This document shows, one piece after another, positions 1 through 12,614 of a stretch of 64,000 nt of DNA. Position numbers and translations under genes: made by a program. Position 1 is the stretch's first letter, and every line of letters begins with the position of its first letter. The stretch spans positions 124,001 through 188,000 of the forward strand of contig NZ_QMIE01000005.1 in NCBI RefSeq assembly GCF_007625075.1, read 5' to 3'. Origin of the DNA: Oceanidesulfovibrio indonesiensis. GTDB taxonomy: Bacteria > Desulfobacterota > Desulfovibrionia > Desulfovibrionales > Desulfovibrionaceae. Below the pieces are notes generated by a model, which did no database searches, was not told the origin of the DNA, and was given only the letters and a program-made list of their open reading frames with translations.

Positions 1-987
1 CGTGACCAGGCGCGGATCGTTGTCGTGCGTTTCCGCGATGACGTGGCAGTGCCGGCCCGTGGTTGCCTCGTATTCGTCAACGGCGTCGGCAAGTTCGGCC
101 AGGATATGCACCGGCCTGCGGTCGTAGATGGCGTGGATGGCGTCGAGCCGGAATCCGTCCACGTGGTAGCGGTCCAGCCAGTGCAGGGCGTTGGCGATGA
201 AATAGTCGCGAACAAAGTCCGAGCCGGCGTCGTCGAAATTCACAGCCTCGCCCCAGGGCGTCTTGTAAGCGTTGGTGAAGTACGGACCGAAGTCGCGAAG
301 ATAGTTTCCTTCCGGCCCCAGGTGGTTGTAGACCACGTCCAGCACCACGGCCAGGCCGCGTTCGTGACAGGCGTCCACGAACCGCTTGAAGCCTTCCGGG
401 CCGCCGTACGCCTCGTGCACGGCAAAGAGGGAGACGCCATCGTATCCCCAGTTGCGTTTGCCCGGGCACGGCGCCACGGGCATGACCTCCACCCCGGTCA
501 CGCCGAGGCCCACGAGGTGGTCGAGCCGCTTGATTGCGCTGTCGAACGTGCCACGCTTGGTGAACGCGCCGACGTGCAACTCGTAGAGGATGAGCTCGTC
601 CAGCGGCGGCGGTGTGAAGTCCGCGACGGACCAGCCGTGCGCGTCGTGGTCCACCAGAGCCGACGGACCATGCACGCCCTCCGGCTGGCTGTGGCTGGCC
701 GGATCGGGCCTGGTGAACCATTCGACATGGTCCTTTCTGCGCAGCCTGAACCGATAGCGGTCCCCGGCGCTTAAGCCATTGGCCGTGGCTGACCACATGC
801 CGCCGGCCTGCTGCGCCATGGGGATGTCCCGCGACTCGGGGTCGAGCAACTCCAGCACGACATCCACGGCCCGCGGCGCCCAGAGAGGGAATATCCAGCG
901 CGCTTCCGGGTCGTGCGTTCCCCGCGGTCCAGGCAGCCTATAAGGCCCCGCAGACCGGCGCAGTCTTGCGTCGATGACTTTGCGCAT
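1..987 (-). CDS. treZ: malto-oligosyltrehalose trehalohydrolase, copy 1 (3' end outside window)
   Basis: The reading frame is open from an ATG at 987 to the left edge, giving 329 residues of an enzyme usually about 600 long. TreZ hydrolyses maltooligosyl trehalose to release trehalose in the cytoplasm. The first 120 residues form the N-terminal beta domain (FPLWAPRAVDVV near 33-44). The GH13 barrel follows, with LDVVYNHLGPEGNYL at about 216-230, the nucleophile Asp282 in FRLDAIHAIYD and the acid Glu319 in VIAETHDNDPRL. It is the last gene of a glgE-treS-glgB-treZ operon; its ATG directly follows the glgB stop codon. A second, clearly homologous treZ lies at 17468-19282. Family assignment is firm; the missing C-terminus cannot be judged. 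Confidence 0.93.
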   Translation of the reverse strand, partial: MRKVIDARLRRSAGPYRLPGPRGTHDPEARWIFPLWAPRAVDVVLELLDPESRDIPMAQQAGGMWSATANGLSAGDRYRFRLRRKDHVEWFTRPDPASHSQPEGVHGPSALVDHDAHGWSVADFTPPPLDELILYELHVGAFTKRGTFDSAIKRLDHLVGLGVTGVEVMPVAPCPGKRNWGYDGVSLFAVHEAYGGPEGFKRFVDACHERGLAVVLDVVYNHLGPEGNYLRDFGPYFTNAYKTPWGEAVNFDDAGSDFVRDYFIANALHWLDRYHVDGFRLDAIHAIYDRRPVHILAELADAVDEYEATTGRHCHVIAETHDNDPRLVT

Positions 988-2901
988 CTATTCCTTCCGC
1001 AAGAAAACGATGCCAAGCGGAGGCAGGGTAAGCGAGATGGAATCGTAGAACCCGTGCGAGGGCACGGGCTTGGACTCCACGCCGCCGAGATTGCCCCATC
1101 CGGCCCCCCCGTACTCGGTGGAGTCGCTGTTGAGAACCTCCCGCCAATAGCCGGCCGAGGGCACGCCGACGCGGTAGTTGGGACGCGGAACAGGTGTTGC
1201 GTTGAGTGCGACGAGCACGGTGCGGCCTTCGCCGTCCTTGCGCAGGAACACGACGATGGACTGATCGGCGTCGTGAAAATCGACCCAGGCGAAGCCGTCC
1301 TGGCTGAAATCCAGGGCATGGAGCGCGGGCTCTGCCTTGTAGAAGCGGTTGAGGTCCTCCATCCAGCGTTTTACGCCGTGATGGTTGTCGTACTCCAGCT
1401 GCTCCCAGGCCAGGGCGGCGTCGTGATTCCACTCCGGCCCTTGTCCGAACTCGCTGCCCATGAAGAGCAGCTTCTTGCCCGGATGCGCCCACATGTAGCC
1501 GTAGAGAAGGCGCAGGTTGGCGAACTTCTGCCAGGCGTCGCCAGGCATCTTGCCCAGGATGGAGCCCTTGCCGTGGACGACTTCGTCATGGGAGAGCGGC
1601 AGCACGAAGTTCTCGTTGAAGGCGTACCAGATGGAGAAGGTGAGCTGGCCCTGATGGTACTTGCGATGGATGGAGTCCATGGAGAAGTAGGCCAGGGTGT
1701 CGTGCATCCAGCCCATGTTCCACTTCATGCCGAAGCCGAGGCCGCCCAGGTAGGTGGGTCGGGAGACCTGTGGCCAGGCCGTGGACTCCTCGGCCATGGT
1801 CTGGGTGTCCGGGAATTCCTTGTACACGGCCTCGTTCATGATGCGCAGGAACTCTATGGCCTCGATGTTCTCGCGGCCGCCGAACTTGTTCGGTATCCAT
1901 TCGCCTTCCTTGCGGGAGTAGTCCAGGTAGAGCATGGAGGCTACGGCGTCCACGCGCAGGCCGTCGGCGTGGAACCTGTCCAGCCAGAAGATTCCGCTGG
2001 AAATGAGGAAGGAGCGGACTTCGTTGCGGCCGTAGTTGTAGATGGCGGACTGCCAGTCCGGGTGGTAGCCCTGGCGAGGGTCCTCGTGCTCGTAGAGGTG
2101 CGTGCCGTCGAAATAGCCGATGCCGTATTCGTTCGATGGAAAGTGGGAGGGCACCCAGTCCAGCAGCACGCCGATGCCTGCTGCGTGCAGTGCGTCCACG
2201 AGCCGCATGAAGTCCTGCGGTGTGCCGTAGCGGGAGGTGGGCGCGAAGTACCCAAGGGATTGGTAACCCCACGAGCCGTAGAACGGATGCTCCATGACGG
2301 GCAGGAACTCCACGTGGGTGAAACCCATTTCGTTGAGGTACGCCGGCAGCTGCTCGGCGAGCTCCAGATAGGAGAGGGAGCGGTAGCCATCCTCGGCCAC
2401 ACGGCGCCAGGAGCCCAGATGCATCTCGTAAATGGACATCGGGCTGGACAGGCCGTTCTTCTCGCCGCGGATGTTCATCCACCCGGAATCGTTCCAGGTG
2501 TAGTCCAGATCCCAGACCACGGAGGCGGTGTTGGGCGGCAGTTCCCAGCTGAAGGCGAAGGGGTCGCCTTTGTCCACCACGTAGCCGCCCACGCTGGATA
2601 CGATGTGGTACTTGTACATGGCGCCGCGGTCCACGCCGGGAACGAATCCTTCCCAGATGCCGGACTCGTCCCAACGCGGGGCGAGCGGGTGGGAATCCGT
2701 GTCCCAGCCGTTGAAATCGCCGGTTACGGAGACCTTGGCCGCGTTGGGCGCCCAGACAGAGAAATGCGTGCCGCGCACGCCGTCCACCTCCATGATGTGG
2801 GAACCCATCTTCTCGTACAGTCGGTAGTGACGACCTTCCCTGAACAGGTAGACGTCGTGTTCCGTCATCAAACCATTTCCGTAGAGGACGCGTTCGTCCA
2901 T
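988..2901 (-). CDS. glgB: 1,4-alpha-glucan branching enzyme
   Basis: This 637-residue protein transfers alpha-1,4 chains to make alpha-1,6 branches in glycogen-like glucan. Residues about 25-130 form a CBM48/N2 beta domain (THFSVWAPNAAKVSVTGDFN). The GH13 barrel follows, with the nucleophile Asp318 in GLRVDAVASMLYLDYSR and the catalytic Glu in MAEESTAWPQVSRP (Glu371/372). A C-terminal all-beta domain closes the protein. It lacks the extra N1 domain of the longer E. coli type (about 730 residues). Its ATG lies one base after the treS stop, so translation is probably coupled. Together with GlgE upstream it would make branched glucan from maltose 1-phosphate. Confidence 0.95.
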   Translation of the reverse strand: MDERVLYGNGLMTEHDVYLFREGRHYRLYEKMGSHIMEVDGVRGTHFSVWAPNAAKVSVTGDFNGWDTDSHPLAPRWDESGIWEGFVPGVDRGAMYKYHIVSSVGGYVVDKGDPFAFSWELPPNTASVVWDLDYTWNDSGWMNIRGEKNGLSSPMSIYEMHLGSWRRVAEDGYRSLSYLELAEQLPAYLNEMGFTHVEFLPVMEHPFYGSWGYQSLGYFAPTSRYGTPQDFMRLVDALHAAGIGVLLDWVPSHFPSNEYGIGYFDGTHLYEHEDPRQGYHPDWQSAIYNYGRNEVRSFLISSGIFWLDRFHADGLRVDAVASMLYLDYSRKEGEWIPNKFGGRENIEAIEFLRIMNEAVYKEFPDTQTMAEESTAWPQVSRPTYLGGLGFGMKWNMGWMHDTLAYFSMDSIHRKYHQGQLTFSIWYAFNENFVLPLSHDEVVHGKGSILGKMPGDAWQKFANLRLLYGYMWAHPGKKLLFMGSEFGQGPEWNHDAALAWEQLEYDNHHGVKRWMEDLNRFYKAEPALHALDFSQDGFAWVDFHDADQSIVVFLRKDGEGRTVLVALNATPVPRPNYRVGVPSAGYWREVLNSDSTEYGGAGWGNLGGVESKPVPSHGFYDSISLTLPPLGIVFLRKE

Positions 2902-2902
2902 A

Positions 2903-6250
<3,348 letters not shown>

Positions 6251-6259
6251 GGACACCAC

Positions 6260-8263
6260 CTACATGAAATAATCGAAGTCGGTTTCGCGCTTGAGCTTGC
6301 GCTTGAGCCGAAAGATGCGCGCAGGCAGCACCCGCGGGTCGAAGTCCATGCGGTTGCGGCGCCCCTGCCATACGAACTTGTCGTCGCCAAGCAGGTCGTG
6401 GACCATGTAGGTCTGGCTTTCGTCGATGCCGTATTCCTCCAGCGGCAGTGTGAGCGTGGCGGACTGCGGGTTGTGCGGGTCCAGATTCACGGCCACGAGG
6501 ATGACCTCGGAGCCGGGCTCTGCCTTGTCCGAACTTTCCTTGGCGAAGAAGATCACGAAGTCGTTGTCCGTGGGCAGAAAGCGCAGGTTCCAGGTCTGCT
6601 GCAGGGCCGGATTGTCTCGGCGTATCCTGTTGACCAGGGTGATGAAGGACCAGAGATTGCCGGGGCGGTCCAGGTCCCAATCCTTGATCTCGTATTTCTC
6701 GGAGTCCATGTAGTCGATGGTTCCGGGAACGGCCGTGTTCTCGCACAGCTCATAGGCCGGGCCGTAGACGCCGTAGTTGGAGGACAGCGTGGCCGCGAGC
6801 ACCAGGCGTATGATAAAGGCGGGGCGGCCGCCGTACTGCAGATACTCGGGCAGGATGTCAGGCGTGTTGGGCCAGAAGTTTGGCCGGAAGTAATCCCGCG
6901 GGGCGTGCTCCACGAGTTCGGTGAGGTATTGAGTAAGCTCGTGCTTGGAGTTGCGCCAGGTGAAATAGGTGTACGAGTGGGTGAAGCCGGCCTTGGCCAG
7001 CCGGTACATGATTTTGGGCCGGGTGAAGGCCTCGGACAGATAAATGACGTCCGGATGTTCCTTGCGCAGCTCGGCAAAACACCACTCCCAGAAAGGCAGA
7101 GGCTTGGTGTGGGGGTTGTCCACACGGAAGATGCGCACGCCGCGTTCGATCCAGAACACGAAGATGGATTTGAGTTCCTCCCACAAGCCTTTCCAGTCGT
7201 CACATTCGAAGTTGAAGGGGTAGACGTCCTGGTACTTCTTGGGCGGGTTTTCCGCATACTGGATGGTGCCGTCCGAGCGTTTCCTGAACCACTCGGGATG
7301 CTCCTTCACGTATGGGTGGTCCGGCGAGCACTGGAAGGCGATGTCAATGGCGATATCGATGGAGTGCTCTTCTCTGGCGACGCGAACCAGGCGTTCGAAA
7401 TCCTCCATGTCGCCGAGCTGGGGGTGCACGGCCTTGTGGCCGCCGTCTTCGCTGCCAATGGCCCAGGGCGAGCCCACATCGTCCGGCCCGGCATCCGGGC
7501 TGTTGTTCTTGCCCTTGCGGAACGTGGCGCCGATGGGATGGACAGGCGGCAGGTAGACCACGTCGAATCCGGCTTGGGCAATGCGCGGCAGCAGGTTCTC
7601 CAGCGCGGCGAAGGTGCCGTGGTTGCGGCCGACGCCCGTTGAGCGGGGGAAGACCTCGTACCAGGTGGAGAATGAGGCCTTGGCCGGCTCAGGTTCGATG
7701 ACCAGCTCAGTACCGTATTCGCAGAAGGTGTCCGGATCCGGATAGCGGGCCATGAGCTCTGAGACGCCGGCGCCGCCGGCAAGCAGCACGGCGTCGTCCT
7801 GCATGGACTCGCGCAGCATGGCGGCGTAGCGCAGCAGGTTGCCGCGGTCTTCGTCGACGGGGGCGCGCTGGGCCGCCTGCTCAATGAGCATGGCGCCGTC
7901 GGCGAGCTCCACAGCCACGTCCTGTCCGGCCGCATGCTTCTTCTTCAGCCCGTTCAGCCATGACGCGTATTGATCCACCCAGGCGCGCACCGTGAAGTAG
8001 TAGCGCTCCATGGCGTAGATTTCGAACTCCGCCGACCAGAGGTCGTTGACCCGGTGCTCCATTTCCAGAACGGTATGCGTCTGCTCGCTCTCGCGGCGAT
8101 ACAGGCACACGGCGCGTATGGAGTCGTGTCCATCCACCAGGATGTCAGCCTTGACCTCCACGGTTTCGTAGAGGGCGCGTTTTGCCGGAAACCGGCCGTC
8201 GTCCACTCGGGGCCGAAGGTTCTCGATGACCACCCGCTTTTTTCCATCGATTATAGGCAACAT
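6260..8263 (-). CDS. glgE: alpha-1,4-glucan:maltose-1-phosphate maltosyltransferase
   Basis: GlgE extends alpha-1,4-glucans with maltosyl units from maltose 1-phosphate. The protein has 667 residues from the ATG at 8263, which is preceded by AAAGGA; an in-frame start 63 bases further upstream would add residues without a good ribosome site. The N-terminal domain carries RVVIENLRPRVDDGRFP, and the GH13 barrel has the nucleophile Asp382 in FRVDNPHTKPLPFWEW and the acid Glu411 in LSEAFTRP. The 29-residue spacing is the same as in characterised GlgE. It is first in the glgE-treS/mak-glgB-treZ operon, so all four steps of the GlgE route plus a trehalose-releasing enzyme are co-transcribed. Confidence 0.95.
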   Translation of the reverse strand: MLPIIDGKKRVVIENLRPRVDDGRFPAKRALYETVEVKADILVDGHDSIRAVCLYRRESEQTHTVLEMEHRVNDLWSAEFEIYAMERYYFTVRAWVDQYASWLNGLKKKHAAGQDVAVELADGAMLIEQAAQRAPVDEDRGNLLRYAAMLRESMQDDAVLLAGGAGVSELMARYPDPDTFCEYGTELVIEPEPAKASFSTWYEVFPRSTGVGRNHGTFAALENLLPRIAQAGFDVVYLPPVHPIGATFRKGKNNSPDAGPDDVGSPWAIGSEDGGHKAVHPQLGDMEDFERLVRVAREEHSIDIAIDIAFQCSPDHPYVKEHPEWFRKRSDGTIQYAENPPKKYQDVYPFNFECDDWKGLWEELKSIFVFWIERGVRIFRVDNPHTKPLPFWEWCFAELRKEHPDVIYLSEAFTRPKIMYRLAKAGFTHSYTYFTWRNSKHELTQYLTELVEHAPRDYFRPNFWPNTPDILPEYLQYGGRPAFIIRLVLAATLSSNYGVYGPAYELCENTAVPGTIDYMDSEKYEIKDWDLDRPGNLWSFITLVNRIRRDNPALQQTWNLRFLPTDNDFVIFFAKESSDKAEPGSEVILVAVNLDPHNPQSATLTLPLEEYGIDESQTYMVHDLLGDDKFVWQGRRNRMDFDPRVLPARIFRLKRKLKRETDFDYFM

Positions 8264-8711
8264 GGGACGAAATCCTTTTAGAAGTGTCGGGTTTTCAGGT
8301 TGGGCCAAAAGGCCAGGTGCGCACATGAATCAGAGTGAATTACAGCAACCATGTATGGAGAATGCAATCGGTCAAACTTCGGGAAGCAACTCGAAAGCCG
8401 ACTTCATAGTACATTCCAGTATATAGGAGCGTAGCGGAAATATCCACCGGTTAAACCGAAACAACGAGACGCGGTCCTGGAAGCTTCGCTATCCTCCCGA
8501 CAATGAAGTGGTTTCAGTGTTCCAGTTTGATGAAAAATGGAATGCGGGCGTACAGTCAGGAACGGCCGCGCAGTATTGCACGTCAGCAATGTTCTGCCGC
8601 CCGACATCTCCCCGAACAGAGCGCCAAACCATGGCATCGATTCGGTATATATTGATGGTTGTCATTGCAACGACGGACCGTTCAAACGGCCCGGAAAAAA
8701 CCGGAGGAACC
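8264..8711. other. 448-base divergent intergenic region
   Basis: This gap separates the divergently transcribed glgE operon (minus) and the small coiled-coil gene (plus). It contains the candidate glgE promoter and an A/T-rich TATATATT stretch at 8646-8653 that could be a -10 element for the plus-strand gene. I see no convincing open frame, strong hairpin or repeat in the rest. Confidence 0.5.
8419..8447 (-). promoter_or_regulatory. candidate sigma-70 promoter of the glgE operon
   Basis: Read on the minus strand, TGGATA (8447-8442) and TATACT (8424-8419) are separated by 17 bases, matching the -35/-10 pattern at 4/6 and 5/6 positions. The start would lie about 150 bases upstream of the glgE ATG, leaving a long leader. 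It is the best match in the intergenic region but rests on consensus alone. Confidence 0.35.
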
Positions 8712-9005
8712 ATGAGCGAACAAGAAAAGGCTGCATACGAAAAAGAACTGGAAGCCAAGAAGCTGCGGGCCGAAGCGCGCATCAAGGAGTTGCAGGCCGA
8801 AGCGCAGAAAGCCGGCGATGAAGCCAAGGCCGAATACGAGGAGCGACTTTCCGATCTGCAGGAGAAGAAATCCCGGCTGGAAGACAGGCTCGCGCAACTA
8901 CGGGACAAAGCCGAAGGGGCGTGGCAGGAGCTCAAGAGCGGACTGGACAAGGCGGGCGAGGAGCTCGAATCGGCACTCAAGCGAGCCAAGGAAAAGCTGA
9001 GCTGA
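8712..9005 (+). CDS. small charged coiled-coil protein
   Basis: This protein has 97 residues and starts at an ATG preceded at ideal distance by GGAGGAA. The composition is almost entirely Glu, Lys, Ala, Arg and Leu in heptad-like order (AYEKELEAKKLRAEARIKEL and onward), so one long alpha helix or coiled coil is expected. There is no signal peptide, cysteine or membrane segment. It resembles the small stress-related coiled-coil proteins of many proteobacteria, but I recognise no defined family and assign no function. It stands alone between the glgE operon and a PAP2 phosphatase gene 73 bases downstream. Confidence 0.8.
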   Translation: MSEQEKAAYEKELEAKKLRAEARIKELQAEAQKAGDEAKAEYEERLSDLQEKKSRLEDRLAQLRDKAEGAWQELKSGLDKAGEELESALKRAKEKLS

Positions 9006-9023
9006 GCATGGTCTTCCGTGTCA

Positions 9024-9057
9024 CTCGCAGCGATCCGCCGCTTGCCTCGGCTGCGAG
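9024..9057 (+). terminator. hairpin downstream of the coiled-coil gene
   Basis: CTCGCAGC (9024-9031) pairs perfectly with GCTGCGAG (9050-9057) over an 18-base loop. No T-run follows, so it may be a weak terminator or mRNA end structure rather than a classical intrinsic terminator. Confidence 0.4.
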
Positions 9058-9078
9058 CCTTCCCGTACAGAAGGGCGG

Positions 9079-9882
9079 ATGACTGAGACAACATATGGAT
9101 ACGCCATTCTGGCCCTCATGCTTGTGCTGCTGGGGGTCGGGTGGCGCCTTGTCTGGCCGGTGTGGCGGCGGGTTCGCGAGCACACCGCTTCCGTGCGGGC
9201 GCTGGGTCCTCATGGCGTACTGGCAATGCTCGTCATCATAGCCCTGGCTGCCGCCCTGGCGTTCACGCTGCTCACTGCGGCTGTTCTGGAAGCCTCCGCC
9301 GCATTCCGGCTGGATGTCGCGGCCGCTTCTGTCTCCGAGTCTTTGCGCATATCGCCTCTTGTGGAACTGTTCAGCTGGGTCACGCACTTTGGCGATACGG
9401 TTACCCTCCTCACCGCCGCAGTTTTCGGTTTTGCGATGTATATGGCGTATGCGCGCCATGAACCGCTGTGGCCCTGTCTGATGACGCTGCTGGGGGCTCA
9501 GGCCACGACATGGCTCGGCAAATACGTGATCGGCAAACCACGGCCGGACCTGTCGCACATCGCTCCGGCGCTTCAGGTGGTCTCGCCGTCCTTTCCCAGC
9601 GCTCATGCATCCGGCGCCCTCACGGTCTACGGATTTCTGGGATACCTAGCGATCCGCACCATCCGCACGCCCGGTCATCGAGCCGAGGCGATCTACATTC
9701 TGTTCGTATATATTGGCTTGATAGGGCTGAGCCGGGTGTTCCTGGGCGTGCACTACGCCACAGACGTGCTCGGGGGGTGGCTGCTCGGCGCGTTCTGGCT
9801 GTGTCTGGGAATGGCTCTGGATATGCGCGCCCGTCACCATGGTTCGGAAGCGAAAGCCTCCACGACTATGCCGCACCCATAA
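9079..9882 (+). CDS. PAP2-family membrane phosphatase
   Basis: This 267-residue integral membrane protein has about six hydrophobic segments. The three phosphatase motifs of the PAP2/acid phosphatase superfamily are present: KYVIGKPRPD, PSFPSAHASGA and SRVFLGVHYATDVLGG. Such enzymes dephosphorylate undecaprenyl diphosphate, phosphatidylglycerol phosphate or phosphatidic acid at the outer face of the inner membrane; the exact lipid cannot be read from the sequence. The start follows a weak ribosome site. The gene is monocistronic and convergent with the superoxide reductase gene, with a strong hairpin between them. Confidence 0.9.
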   Translation: MTETTYGYAILALMLVLLGVGWRLVWPVWRRVREHTASVRALGPHGVLAMLVIIALAAALAFTLLTAAVLEASAAFRLDVAAASVSESLRISPLVELFSWVTHFGDTVTLLTAAVFGFAMYMAYARHEPLWPCLMTLLGAQATTWLGKYVIGKPRPDLSHIAPALQVVSPSFPSAHASGALTVYGFLGYLAIRTIRTPGHRAEAIYILFVYIGLIGLSRVFLGVHYATDVLGGWLLGAFWLCLGMALDMRARHHGSEAKASTTMPHP

Positions 9883-9883
9883 G

Positions 9884-9912
9884 GAGAGGCCGACGCATGA
9901 CGCCGGCCTCTC
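9884..9912. terminator. hairpin between convergent PAP2 and superoxide reductase genes
   Basis: GAGAGGCCG and CGGCCTCTC form a nearly perfect GC-rich stem around a short loop (9884-9912), directly after the PAP2 stop and 25 bases beyond the neelaredoxin stop. Its position suggests a bidirectional terminator, although clear T-runs are lacking. Confidence 0.55.
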
Positions 9913-9936
9913 AACCACTCTACGTGAACCGCAGCC

Positions 9937-10329
9937 TTACTTGAGGCTGATGGAGACGCTGTTCTCCCACAGTCCGTGGATGTTGCAGTATGCGGAAGCG
10001 AGCAGATCGCCGGGGGCGTCGGTCTTCATGGTGAAGGTCACGCCGTGGTGGGTGTAGACCGGGCCTTCGTTGGGGCCTTTGACGTCCTGGCCATGGGCCG
10101 AAAACTCGAATCCGCCGATCTGATAGGCGAACTTTCCGCCTTCGGGCTTGAAGTAGACGTTGATCCACTGGATATGGTGCTCGGTGGTGTTCGGGTGGGC
10201 GATTTCCTTGCCCAGAGTAACCTTCACGTCGAACATCTCACCCGCGGGCACGGACTCGGGACACTCGATCACGGGTACGTGTTTCTCGTTTTTCCAGTCA
10301 TCGGTTTGATACAGGTCGCCCATTTTCAT
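9937..10329 (-). CDS. class II superoxide reductase (neelaredoxin)
   Basis: This 130-residue cytoplasmic non-haem iron protein reduces superoxide to hydrogen peroxide without making oxygen, typical of anaerobes. The Fe(His)4Cys site is complete: His17 in EKHVPV, His45 in IAHPNTTE, His51 in HHIQW, and Cys115/His118 in YCNIHGLW; the flexible Lys16 is also present. There is no N-terminal desulforedoxin-type centre, which makes it class II rather than desulfoferrodoxin. The ATG at 10329 follows AAGGAGGA at good spacing. It is a single gene, convergent with PAP2. Confidence 0.94.
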   Translation of the reverse strand: MKMGDLYQTDDWKNEKHVPVIECPESVPAGEMFDVKVTLGKEIAHPNTTEHHIQWINVYFKPEGGKFAYQIGGFEFSAHGQDVKGPNEGPVYTHHGVTFTMKTDAPGDLLASAYCNIHGLWENSVSISLK

Positions 10330-10616
10330 TGCGGGAATCCTCCTTGAAGGAATGTTTGTGGCGCCGCCCGGCTTGCCTCGGTTCTCCCTGAGTATCGGCA
10401 CGAGAAAACAAGCAACTCCGGTGCGGAGATCAGTCGCATCCAATGGTGCATAGCATGATCGAGCGGAAAAGGGAAAGGAAGATGAGAATTCAGGGATGAG
10501 TGTGCTCCTTGCGCGCATCGCAACCCGGCGCGATGCGATGCGAGCAGGCACGGTTCGTTCCGGCATGGACTTTTGGATTGCCTCAGGGATATGTTCATAC
10601 AGGGAGGACTGCGACC

Positions 10617-11990
10617 ATGCTGACCCGGATCACGAACTTCTTATACAAACTGCTCGACAGTTTCTGGCTGCTGCCGACGGCCATGGCTGCATCTGGTGTT
10701 CTATTTGCGTACGTTTTCATCTCGCTGGACACCCTGATCGCAGACATGGGGCTGGGTCCGTTGCTCTTTCCCCTCGTGGCCGAAGGCATGGAAGGGGCGC
10801 GGGCCACACTTGCTGCCGTGTCGAGTTCAATGGTCACGGTCGTCAGCGTGACGTTTTCCGTCACCATGGTGGCGCTCACTCTGGCGACCTCGCAGTTCGG
10901 GCCGCGCCTTCTGGGCACCATCCTGCGCGACCGCAAGAGCCAGGCGTGTCTCGGCGCGTTCCTGCTCACGTATCTTTACAATCTGCTGGTGCTGCACAGC
11001 CTGGATGCGTTCGAGCCGGAGAAAGGGCCCCGAATTGCCGTGGCCATGGGGCTGGTGCTGGGCGTGGCGAGCTTCTTCGTGCTCATCTATTTCATCCAGC
11101 ACGTGGCGCTGTCCATCAAGGCGGATCAGGTCATCGCCTTGGTGTATAATGACCTGCGCGAGAACATCCAGCGTCTCTATCCCAGGGAGTTCACGTTGGA
11201 GGAGCTGCACCAGGCGCGGAAGAAGCCGGCGAAGCCGGCTTCGGGAGGTCCATGGGACGCAGAGCCAGCCTTGCCCAAGAATTTTGTGGACCAGGCCTAC
11301 GTCGTGCGCAGCAGAACGAGCGGCTATGTGCAGGCGCTCAGTATCGACTGGATTCTGAATCTGGCCCAGACCAGAAATCTTGTGATTCAGATGCTCGTCA
11401 GGCCGGGGGATTTCCTCATGGCCGGAGGGCGCATCGCCCTTGTCTGGCCCTACGAAAAGCACTACGAAGCATTGGAAGACAAACTGCGAGGCGCGCTGGT
11501 TCTGGGTTCGGACAGGACGCTGTATCAGGATCTGGAGTTCGCCATCCTCCAACTGGTTGAGGTCGCGTTGCGCGCCCTGTCGCCCGGCATCAACGATCCG
11601 CACACGGCCATCGTCTGCGTGGACCGCCTGGGCGTGGCTCTGGCGGAACTGGCCCGCCGGAACATGGGCTCGCCCTGGCGCATCAACGAAGAGGGCCGCG
11701 TCCGTGTGAAGCTCAAAACCTTCACCTTCGAAGGCGCCGTGGACGCCTCGTTCCACAAGATACGTCAGGCCATGGGCACCTCTCCCACAGTGGGCATCCG
11801 CATGCTCGAAGTGCTGGGCGCCGTGGCCGATGTGGCGCCGCGGGAGGAACAGCGGGCCGTCCTGCTGGAACAGGGCCGCATGGTGCTCGGCGAACTGGAG
11901 CGGGTGCTTCACGAAGAAAACGACATCGCCGACGCGCGCAAACGTTTCGATACGCTGCGGCGCACTGCGCAAGGCTTTCCTCCCGTGTAG
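10617..11990 (+). CDS. DUF2254 family membrane protein
   Basis: This protein has 457 residues from the ATG at 10617, which follows AGGGAGGA. Four hydrophobic segments fill the first 180 residues (LLPTAMAASGVLFAYVFI, then VVSVTFSVTMVALTLA, two further segments). A large soluble C-terminal part carries the family's conserved stretch LRALSPGINDPHTAIVCVD. DUF2254 proteins are widespread inner-membrane proteins of unknown function. It appears to be transcribed alone, divergently from the superoxide reductase gene. Confidence 0.85.
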   Translation: MLTRITNFLYKLLDSFWLLPTAMAASGVLFAYVFISLDTLIADMGLGPLLFPLVAEGMEGARATLAAVSSSMVTVVSVTFSVTMVALTLATSQFGPRLLGTILRDRKSQACLGAFLLTYLYNLLVLHSLDAFEPEKGPRIAVAMGLVLGVASFFVLIYFIQHVALSIKADQVIALVYNDLRENIQRLYPREFTLEELHQARKKPAKPASGGPWDAEPALPKNFVDQAYVVRSRTSGYVQALSIDWILNLAQTRNLVIQMLVRPGDFLMAGGRIALVWPYEKHYEALEDKLRGALVLGSDRTLYQDLEFAILQLVEVALRALSPGINDPHTAIVCVDRLGVALAELARRNMGSPWRINEEGRVRVKLKTFTFEGAVDASFHKIRQAMGTSPTVGIRMLEVLGAVADVAPREEQRAVLLEQGRMVLGELERVLHEENDIADARKRFDTLRRTAQGFPPV

Positions 11991-12191
11991 TCTTCCGGCC
12001 TACGGACCTGGTCGGAGTACGCTGTCATATTCATCAGCCGTTGGCCTATACCCCTGCCGCCCACGAGTCGTTACAGAATGTATAGTGGCTCAATGCGGCC
12101 AGGTTGGGCGTCGCTTCCCATTTTGCGTGTAACCGAAAGGGAACGGACCATTGGAACACAACGACAGCGACCATAGAGGAGACGCCTTGCG

Positions 12192-12614
12192 ATGAACGAA
12201 AAGACTCGAGAATTCCAGGAAATCATGAAGAAGAACGCGGCGAACATCCAATCGCCGGACTACTCGGGAGAGTTTGGCGAAACACTGGGCAAGCCCACCC
12301 ACAGACCAGAGGTGGAGCGGACCACCCCAAAGTCACTCAAATCCATGCTCGACGATACCGTCGTAATCGACGTGCAGCAGAATGCTTCGGAAAAGGTCAA
12401 AGGGTCAGTCGTCGTCACCTCGGAGGGACTCGACTGGCTGAACGGCCAAAAGCAGGACAACAACTATGTAGTTGTGGACGACCAGCCCGGCGAAAGCATC
12501 GCGGAGCGCGTCGCCCAGCACATGATCAACCGCAATTTCCCTTATGTGACTATTCTGGATGGCGGATTCTCCGCATGGAAAGATAGTGGCTTCCCCACCG
12601 AGCCACGCAAATAA
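12192..12614 (+). CDS. rhodanese-like domain protein lacking the catalytic cysteine
   Basis: This protein has 140 residues. The first 50 are charged and without recognised fold. Residues about 50-138 follow the rhodanese pattern (TVVIDVQQN, then YVVVDDQPGESIAERVA, and the terminal ILDGGFSAWKDSGFP). At the position of the active-site cysteine there is Asp97, and the whole protein contains no cysteine, so sulfur transfer by the normal mechanism is excluded. It may be a binding or regulatory domain. The start has a GAGGAGA site upstream. It sits between DUF2254 and another small gene of unknown function. Confidence 0.75.
   Translation: MNEKTREFQEIMKKNAANIQSPDYSGEFGETLGKPTHRPEVERTTPKSLKSMLDDTVVIDVQQNASEKVKGSVVVTSEGLDWLNGQKQDNNYVVVDDQPGESIAERVAQHMINRNFPYVTILDGGFSAWKDSGFPTEPRK

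Noticed and set aside
10330-10616. Possible operator between the superoxide reductase and DUF2254 genes (CGCATCG/CGATGCG words near 10515-10545)
   Set aside because: The inverted words are overlapping repeats of a GC-rich dinucleotide pattern and the spacing is not symmetric, so I do not call a site.
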